Positions 57,517 to 64,000 of a stretch of 64,000 bases of DNA are shown one piece after another. The notes beneath the pieces were generated by a model. It was not told where the DNA came from, ran no database searches, and was given only the letters and a program-made list of their open reading frames with translations. The stretch lies in NCBI GenBank assembly GCA_946902875.1, contig OX336354.1, forward strand, positions 10,389,247 to 10,453,246, read 5' to 3'. How positions within the stretch are numbered: the first letter of the stretch is position 1; the number at the start of each line of letters is the position of its first letter. The position numbers and the translations under genes are program-made. This stretch comes from Nematopogon swammerdamellus (lineage: Eukaryota > Arthropoda > Insecta > Lepidoptera > Adelidae).

Positions 57517-57645
57517 CTGCAAGTCGTCCAAGTCATCCTGGCTCCGCGCATGCGTGCGGAGCTGGTCGTAGCTTACGGCGGGCGAGTTGACGTGTGTGGG
57601 CGACACGGAGAGGTTTCGTCTCGGAGGTTTTTTGGGAGGTGTGGG
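57517..57645 (-). CDS. exon A of minus-strand host gene
   Basis: This 129-bp exon (43 codons, phase 0/0) has an acceptor with a pyrimidine tract (TTTCCTTGTTCGCAG) and donor CAG|GTAAGA. It encodes PTPPKKPPRRNLSVSPTHVN, then SPAVSYDQLRTHARSQDDLD and DLQ. The PPKKPPRR segment is an SH3-ligand-like basic proline motif, and RRNLSVSP fits a basophilic kinase site. The combination resembles linker regions of ankyrin/SAM-type scaffolds, but that is only an impression. It joins in frame to the exon at 57094. Confidence 0.7.
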
Positions 57646-60340
57646 CTGCGAACAAGGAAATTCTACGTTAGTCTTTGGTAGGACGATTCTTTATCTTTCA
57701 AGTTTCAGTTTCAATCCTTAAAAGCTTTGTTTTCTTGCCGTCAATCTATTCTACAGAAATGACGACCAACAAAACACAATTCTGTGATAAATGATAATAG
57801 AGCATTTACTTTTCTATTGGTGGTGGCGTAAGCATTAGCTGGCAATTTTTTTCTGCACGACTACTTCTAATGAAATAGTCAGTTTCAGTAGCATGGTTGT
57901 AAAAGTGTTTCTGTAAGCCTTGATGACAGTTGCTCTCTTGTAATACTCTCAAATAATAGAAAACGTAATAAGTCTACACACAATAGAGGAGAAAGCAAAA
58001 GTTGAACACGATTTTTCAGATTACTTAAAAGTACAAACAAATCCTACATAGGTCTATAAGATAGTTTGGTACTGGTTGACTGTGTGGACTGGCATTCTCC
58101 TCTCAGCAAACTCAACTTTGATGTCGATATAAGAAAAATGGTATTTGAATTTGGAACAAATATTCTGAATCGACAGAACAAAAGAGATGTTGAAATCTAG
58201 TACGAAACTAAAAATATAAGAATCGACATGATTCACAGGGAGTAAGTATCTTCCGAGATTTTCGTCGTAAAACTGATCGTGAGCCAAGCTACAAGGTCGC
58301 GTACGAATTCATTGCTAGAATTGAGTTTCCGGCCTTCACTTCCGAGAATAAGTCTTACCATAACGAAAAACCTTCATTATATTATGAATTTATGATTCAT
58401 ATCACAAGCATGTGTGAGTATCTTATTGAGAATGTCATCGGAGAAATGTAACTTGTTTTCGATTTGTTAAGGTATGGAACACTGAAAAAGGAGATTATGT
58501 AAGTGAAACGGAATCACTTTTATTTCACCACCTTTTATTTTAAAGATTTTTTTTTTTTTACTTAAACTCTACAAAAAAACACATTTCTTCAGGCTAGTAT
58601 TTTTGCCGGATCTTTCTGGCGGAGTAAATTTGTATTTTCTAGATGGGCGGATACAACAATACTATTTTTCCATATTACCAATTGGATCAACAAATAAATT
58701 GGACTGAATTGGTGTGATTCAAAAAAACTGTCTCAAAGCTGACACCGCGGAGGTGGTGTAACGAAATGACTACAAGCGTCTAGTGAACTTCACGCACACG
58801 AACGTGCGTATAGTTACAGAAATAGCGCGAGAGTAATTTTCAACAGAGCGCTCTGAAATACTGGCATCTTCGACGCCACGCCAGAAAGGATACACCAAGT
58901 GTGATCGCGTTATATTCTATATCTATGACTTAGATACATAAAGTAAAAAATTCTTTATTCAATAATGAATGAGTTATACATTTACAATGTAGGTACTGTC
59001 CCCTGCAGCACTAGTCCGTAGACTGTGCTGGAAAGGACAGAGGGTAGTCCAGTTTTTATTAAAAAAAAAAATTTACTACTTAAATATACATCGGATATAG
59101 ATCACAATATATACATAAACAAACATACTACTTATATGTATACATCGGATAGGCCACCCACCCATATTTCAGTTTCAGGTATCATATTTCATTATTTCAT
59201 TAATCAAGTATCGTATTACTTGGCAGGGGTTTCCAACCTTTTTAGGTTAACAACCTACTACAAAGCCTACGCCAAAGCTAATGACTGATGTTTAAATACT
59301 AATTGTTTATAAAGTAGACGGCATATAATGTTAAATAAAAATGTATCACACTTGGCATCGGCATGCAGCTGACGGAAATATTGTGAGAAGTTAATGGAAC
59401 CGCTAATAAGTTTCGCTCCAGTTCTTTTCTTTACACCGTGTTACGCTCGCTGACACTCCGTTTCCTTCCAGCTGACGTTTGATTTTTTCGCTGTCCATCG
59501 AAACGCGTTACGTATGCCATGACAAGTTTTGTTGATTGCTTAACACATATATGTACCGGGTCATCTAAAAACTTAAAAAAAAATTGGTTGTCTGTAAAGT
59601 CGGTTTACGGACAATAGTTTTACGTCATGACGTCATAAAGTGGTAAGATTACTTGGAACGGTTCTAAAGTGTATCTGGCTGGTTTTGATGACATTAAAAA
59701 CGTTACATTTTCAAAAAAGGAACAGATTAGTAAAATGTTCTTTCCCGCTATTTGCGCTTTAATATATTATGGTACGCGTAACCTCCTTTCAATTGTGCTG
59801 CCCTGGTACTTTAGAAGTTTCATGAATATTCTAAATTTGAAATCTTTTCCGACCGGCCAGTTGCGGGTAATATATTATGATACGAGTAACCTCCTTTTAA
59901 TTTGTGCTGCCCTGGTACTAGCCGACGCTTGGGCCGATTGTGCCTCTCTATCGCTTGTTACGCGCTCTCGCTTGCACACACAGGCTCAGATGGAACGTGA
60001 CACTTTTTCGTGTGTGCAGCCGGTGTTCATCAATTTATAAGACGTGACGTCATCACGTCAAAAACTTGACATGCGTTAGTGATAATATTTTATGGAGTAG
60101 CATAACATATTTTTTTTTTCATTGGCATAAATGTATCAGCATTCATGATATAAAGTCATTTTTGTCCCGCTCAGTGTAGCCTGTACGAGCAAAGTGATGC
60201 TTGAAAACCCCTGTATGAAATCACATGTGTAGCAGCTGATGTGAACATACAGCTTACTTCTCATTTACAACTTCAATTCAAGTAATTCAACTTCAGTTCA
60301 ATACAAGTTCAATTATTATCGCAGGAATGTTTTTTATGTA
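57646..60340. other. mostly unassigned, likely intronic
   Basis: No further exon could be supported. One direct repeat is listed separately. Confidence 0.4.
59761..59919 (+). repeat. direct repeat of about 50 bp, period about 109
   Basis: AATATATTATGGTACGCGTA...CTGCCCTGGTACT at 59761-59810 recurs at about 59869-59919 with few changes. Confidence 0.8.
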
Positions 60341-60520
60341 AAATAAGAATGACTGTGCCGAGGGACCAATATGGTGCAGTCGACAGAGCCAAAATTCAGC
60401 GTCTTGACGAGCAGATTTGCGGACTGTTGCTAGGCTTGTGCATACTGAACTTCAGGAACACTTAATATGTAGAGAGGAATTTAATCGCCGTCCTCGCTAA
60501 AGGCCATTCCCATTCCTAGA
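60341..60520 (-). repeat. LINE 3' fragment
   Basis: ACTGTGCCGAGGGACCAATA, GCAGTCGACAGAGCCAA and GATTTGCGGACTGTTGC match the 45600-45720 copy. Confidence 0.65.
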
Positions 60521-61099
60521 TCTTGCGCAAATTAATTAGTCGAGTAAATAAAAGAATTCTGCTTACATAAAAAACACTTTGTCGAATTATTATTAATAAA
60601 ATAATATTATTATTTTCTTACACATTTATGCCGATTTGGTGCCTCTCGGAGTTGAGCGACGAGAGAAAACAGTAAAAAAGGTTTTTAATTTATTTCTCAC
60701 CTTACATTAAATAGTCCTACGGTGAAAAATGGGCTATATATGTAAAAAAACACTATAATTGTGGTACTTAATTAATCCCCTAAAAACATTGCGAAGTTTT
60801 GGTTACATGATGAATTTTACTTATTGTTGAAAAAAAGGTGACTTAGAAAATCGCACTTTTGGTGATTTTCTACATAAATGCTCTAGAAATATATTTCAAG
60901 ATTTTATTAAATTTTCACCTTGGTGACTTGCCAATAACCAATTAAAAAACAGTTTTTTCCATATTTACCTATTGCGCATTAAATTCACCTTAGATATTCT
61001 CTTTTATGCTTGATAGTATGTACGGGTTTTACCATAAATTGTCATAATCCCCTATTTATCTAGTGAGGGTTTTTTATTTTGAATAAAACATTAATTTAC
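60521..61099. other. unassigned AT-rich stretch
   Basis: Nothing recognised. Confidence 0.45.
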
Positions 61100-61148
61100 C
61101 TAAGTATGTGAAATTTGCGCCCGCGAGCCGCGCCACAGGCCGCGCGCA

Positions 61149-61278
61149 GTGTCTTCCCGCAAACGTGATAAGGACGGGGCTAATACGGCGCAGTGCGTGT
61201 GCGAGGAGAGCGGAGATACTATGTGCAAGAAAGAAGGCATTAGTAGATCGCTCTCCGTGTGGGAAGTGGACGAAGTGT
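61149..61278 (+). other. possible short exon before (GT)n
   Basis: A GC-richer open segment after GCGCGCAG reads SSRKRDKDGANTAQCVCEE, then SGDTMCKKEGISRSLSVWE and VDEVW. The composition is protein-like. It runs directly into the (GT)n tract, so a splice donor cannot be told from the microsatellite. No family recognised. Confidence 0.25.
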
Positions 61279-61279
61279 G

Positions 61280-61310
<31 letters not shown>

Positions 61311-61312
61311 GG
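61277..61312 (+). repeat. (GT)n microsatellite
   Basis: About 16 GT units with one interruption, directly upstream of the Helitron 5' end. Confidence 0.95.
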
Positions 61313-61905
61313 GACGCTATCATCATCAATACTAATAATAAATCTGTAAGGGGTGATCATGGAGTAAGTTACTTTGTTTTAGGAAATATTGAGTTTGTAG
61401 CCTCTATGTATGATACTAAAGCTAAATTGACGATTTTTAGAAATCTTTTCTGTATGTATGTATGTATGTATGTTCCGCCATAACTCTTAAACCGATCATC
61501 CGAATTCGATGAAACTTTGTACAAGCACATTTAACTATATGGGACACAGGATAGGCTACATAAAATTCAGTTCCGGTTACGCTAAGATGTGGCTCCCATA
61601 CAAACCGATATGTTCAATCCGCGCGCCTTAGTACTATACATAGGTATTTACCGAGCGAGCGGCGGCAGTTGGCGGCGTGGCGGCACGGTGCGACGGCGCG
61701 GGGGAGGCGCGGCCTATAAACTCAACAGAGAACCGAACAGCCGCACTATATTCCTCTTTCACGCAAAAACTACTGAACAGATTTTGATGAGCCTTTTGAT
61801 GAGTACTATAGCTTATACATCGAAAAGGCTATAATTTATAAAGACACTAGCTTTTGCCCGCGGCTTCGCTCGCGTGAAATTCGTATTTCAAACGAAGAAA
61901 TTAAG

Positions 61906-62428
61906 TAACTAAAGGCGAGCTGGGTTCAGGTAAACTATAAACCGTCTCGAAGAAAGTGAGTAACTTTTTGAGGCCGAAGGCGGAGTTGCGTTCAGGAAGA
62001 CGATAAACCTTCTCGAAGACAGTAAGTAACTATGGGCGAGGCCGAAGGCCGAGCTGCGTTCAGGAAGAGGATAACCTTTTCGAAGAAAGTAAGTAACTAT
62101 GGGCGAGGCCGAAGGCCGAGCTTCGTTCAGGATGAGGGTAAACTTTTCGAAGAAAGTAAGTAACAGAGGGCGAGGCCGAAGGCCGAGCTGCGTTCAGGCA
62201 AACTGAACCTTCTCGAAGACAGTAAGTAACTATGGGCGAGGCCGAAGGCCGAGCTGCGTTCAGGAATAGGATAAACCATCTTTAAGAAGTAAGTAACAAA
62301 GGGCGAGGCCGAAGGCCGAGCTGCGTTCAGGAAGAGGATAACCTTTTCGAAGAATGTAAGTAACAGAGGGCGAGTCCGAAGGCCGAGCTGCGTACAGGAA
62401 GACCATAAATCTTCTCGAAGAAAGTAAC
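61906..62428 (+). repeat. 67-bp array, forward arm (B)
   Basis: Eight units share GGGCGAGGCCGAAGGCCGAG and GAAGAAAGTAAGTAAC. Variants such as GAGGGTAAACTTTTCG and CCATCTTTAAG also occur in the inverted arm. Confidence 0.9.
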
Positions 62429-62429
62429 T

Positions 62430-63650
62430 TCTTTGTTACTTACTTTCTTCGAAAAGGTTTATCCTCTTCCTGAACACATCTCGGCCTTCGGCCTTGCCCA
62501 TAGTTACTTACTGTCTTCGAGAATTTATCGTCTTCTTCGCTCGGCCTTCGGCCTCGCCCTCTTTCTACTTACTTACTTTCTTCGAAAAGGTCATCCTCTT
62601 AAGTTTAGGTCATAACTTAAGGTCATCCTCTAAAGTTACTTACTTTCTTCGAAAAGGTCATCCTCTTCCTGAACGCAGCTCGGCCTTCGGCCTCGCACAT
62701 AGTTACTTACTGTCTTCGAGAAAGTTTATCGTTTTCCTGAACGCAGCTCGGCCTTCGGCCTCGCCCTCTGTTACTTACTTTCTTCGAAAAGGTTATCCTC
62801 TTTCTGAACGCAGCTCGGCCTTCGGCCTCGCCCATAGTTACTTACTGTCTTCGAGAAGGTTTATCGTTTTCCTGAACGCAGCTCGGCCATCAGCCTCGCC
62901 CTCTGTTACTTACTTTCTTCGAAAAGTTTACCCTCATCCTGAACGCAGCTCGGCCTTCGGCCTCGCCCATAGTTACATACTTTCTTCGAAAAGGTTATCC
63001 TCTTCCTGAACGCAGCTCGGCCTTCGGCCTCGCCCTTTGTTACTTACTTTCTTAAAGATGGTTTATCCTCTTCCTGAACGCAGCTCGGCCTTCGGCCTCG
63101 CCCATAGTTACTTACTATATTCGAAAAGGTTTATCGTCTTCCTGAACGCAGCTTGGCCTTCGGCCTCGCCCTCTGTTACTTACTTTCTTAGAAAAGGTTA
63201 TCCTCTTCCTGAACGAAGCTCGGCCTTCGGCCTCGCCCATAGTTACTTACTGTCTTCGAGAAGGTCAGTTTTCCTGAACTCAGCTCGGCCTTCGGCCTCG
63301 CCCTCTGTTACTTACTTTCTTCGAAAAGTTTACCCTCATCCTGAACGAAGCTCGGCCTTTGGCCCCGCTCATAGTTACTTACTTTCTTCGAAAAGGTTAT
63401 CCTCTTCCTGAACGCAGCTCGGCCTTCGGCCTCGCCCTTTGTTACTTACTTTCTTAAAGATGGCTTATCCTTTTCCTGAACGCAGCTCGGCCTTCGGCCT
63501 CGCCCATAGTTACTTACTGTTTTCGAGAAGGTTTATCGTCTTCCTGAACGCAACTCCGCCTTCGGCCTCAAAAAGTTACTCACTTTCTTCGAGACGGTTT
63601 ATCGTTTACCTGAACCCAGCTCGCCCTTAGTTACTTACTCTCTTCCTTTG
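62430..63650 (-). repeat. 67-bp array, inverted arm (B), with higher-order repeat
   Basis: Seventeen inverted units occur. CCCATAG and CCCTCTG/CCCTTTG endings alternate (134-bp dimer). A six-unit block repeats at exactly 402 bp: CTTAAAGATGG lies at 63051 and 63453, and two identical frame ends lie at 63009 and 63411. Long open frames across it repeat SSAFGLAHSYLL and are not genes. Confidence 0.9.
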
Positions 63651-63712
63651 AAATACGAATTTCCCGCGAGCGAAGCCGCGGGCAAAAGCTAGTAAATAAA
63701 TAAAAACAGACA

Positions 63713-63898
63713 ATGTCGTGTGTTATTTGTGGGGGCTTTTTAAGCGAAGACAAAGTGACTGTGCGCAGTAAAGGATTAAAAACTTTATGCAAGTTTAGTG
63801 TTCTGCGAAATGATGGATTGTCCAATGTGTTCGAAAGTGTCGACGAAATTTCTCTACATACGAACTGCAGGAAAAAATACACTAAAGACATACACTAA
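63713..63898 (+). CDS. short ORF with CxxC and HxxxC, probable truncated gene start
   Basis: This 61-codon frame begins ATG (ACAATG context): MSCVICGGFLSEDKVTV, then RSKGLKTLCKF, RNDGLSNVFESVDEISLHTN and CRKKYT. The CVIC and LHTNCRKKY pairs resemble an N-terminal zinc-binding region seen at the start of uncharacterised insect and TE-linked proteins. It stops at 63898 within a threefold TACACTAAA repeat, so the stop may result from slippage. It starts 21 bp after the Helitron 3' end. The frame after the repeat (VNQTANAYN) may be its continuation. Confidence 0.4.
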   Translation: MSCVICGGFLSEDKVTVRSKGLKTLCKFSVLRNDGLSNVFESVDEISLHTNCRKKYTKDIH

Positions 63899-64000
63899 AA
63901 TACACTAAAGTTCGTCAACCAAACAGCAAATGCATATAATATGCATTATTTTATCATTATTCCGGCCGTTCGTCCATCCACGCGCCACCGCCTCCGCCGC

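Larger units (their letters stand above)
61326..63692 (+). mobile_element. composite Helitron with large foldback array (locus B)
   Basis: The 5' end TCAATACTAATAATAAATC (after A) and 3' end GGGCAAAAGCTAG (before T) bound 2367 bp. A 520-bp Lep1-like body is followed at 61847 by an inverted copy of the 3' terminus (CTAGCTTTTGCCCGCGGCTT), 8 forward 67-bp units, a short centre near 62429 and 17 inverted units, then the true 3' end. The segment 61847-63692 is therefore a giant imperfect inverted repeat with both ends equal to a Helitron 3' end. Nothing in it encodes Rep/helicase. Confidence 0.75.

Noticed and set aside
62494..63630. Three long plus-strand frames with repeated SSAFGLAHSYLL peptides
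   Set aside because: They only translate the 67-bp inverted array, whose 402-bp block is divisible by 3; no start context, domains or unique sequence.

Overview
The window looks like nuclear DNA of a lepidopteran insect. It is AT-rich and gene-poor, with short exons flanked by GT/AG signals in long introns. It is packed with TE families typical of moths and butterflies: Lep1-type Helitron ends (TC...CTAG inserted between A and T), several SINE families, a BEL/Pao LTR element and several non-LTR retrotransposons. No bacterial features (operons, Shine-Dalgarno sites, CRISPR) were seen. Species cannot be determined from the sequence alone.

Layout. 1-1887: mostly unassigned sequence. 1888-8589: an intact BEL/Pao retrotransposon with 418-bp LTRs that look identical, a 5-bp target duplication (AGCAT) and one uninterrupted 1832-aa gag-pol frame, so a very young insertion. 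8.6-29 kb: non-coding DNA seeded with short repeat copies (named here SINE A, SINE B, repeat C and repeat D), LINE 3' fragments, a 300-bp Helitron and a hAT-type MITE with a clean 8-bp duplication. 29.4-31.6 kb: a composite Helitron containing mirror-image 67-bp arrays around a captured protein fragment. 31.8-36.6 kb (minus): a nearly intact CR1/Daphne-like LINE with full-length ORF2 and a frameshifted ORF1. 37.4 kb: a 130-bp near-perfect palindrome. 38-55 kb: nested SINEs and LINE fragments, a decayed Jockey-like LINE (46.6-48.8 kb) and a transposase remnant. 61.3-63.7 kb: a second composite Helitron with a very large foldback array. The right edge carries a short ORF with a CxxC...HxxxC pattern.

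Host gene content. Four minus-strand segments look like exons with good splice signals: 57645-57517, 57094-56606, 44427-44265 and 21483-21320. Their phases are compatible in that order (0/0, 0/0, 0/1, 1/0), so they may belong to one gene whose introns hold most of the repeats listed here. The product is not recognised. It has a PxxP-rich segment and two YxN motifs, which suggests an adaptor or a cytoplasmic tail.

Most notable: (i) two Helitron loci with the same foldback architecture, one showing 67/134/402-bp hierarchical repeats; (ii) a conserved C-terminal protein module (…IQRGNAA…) present four times; (iii) a SINE head combining tRNA-like boxes with a 5S rRNA-like segment; (iv) the 130-bp palindrome; (v) the young BEL/Pao element.
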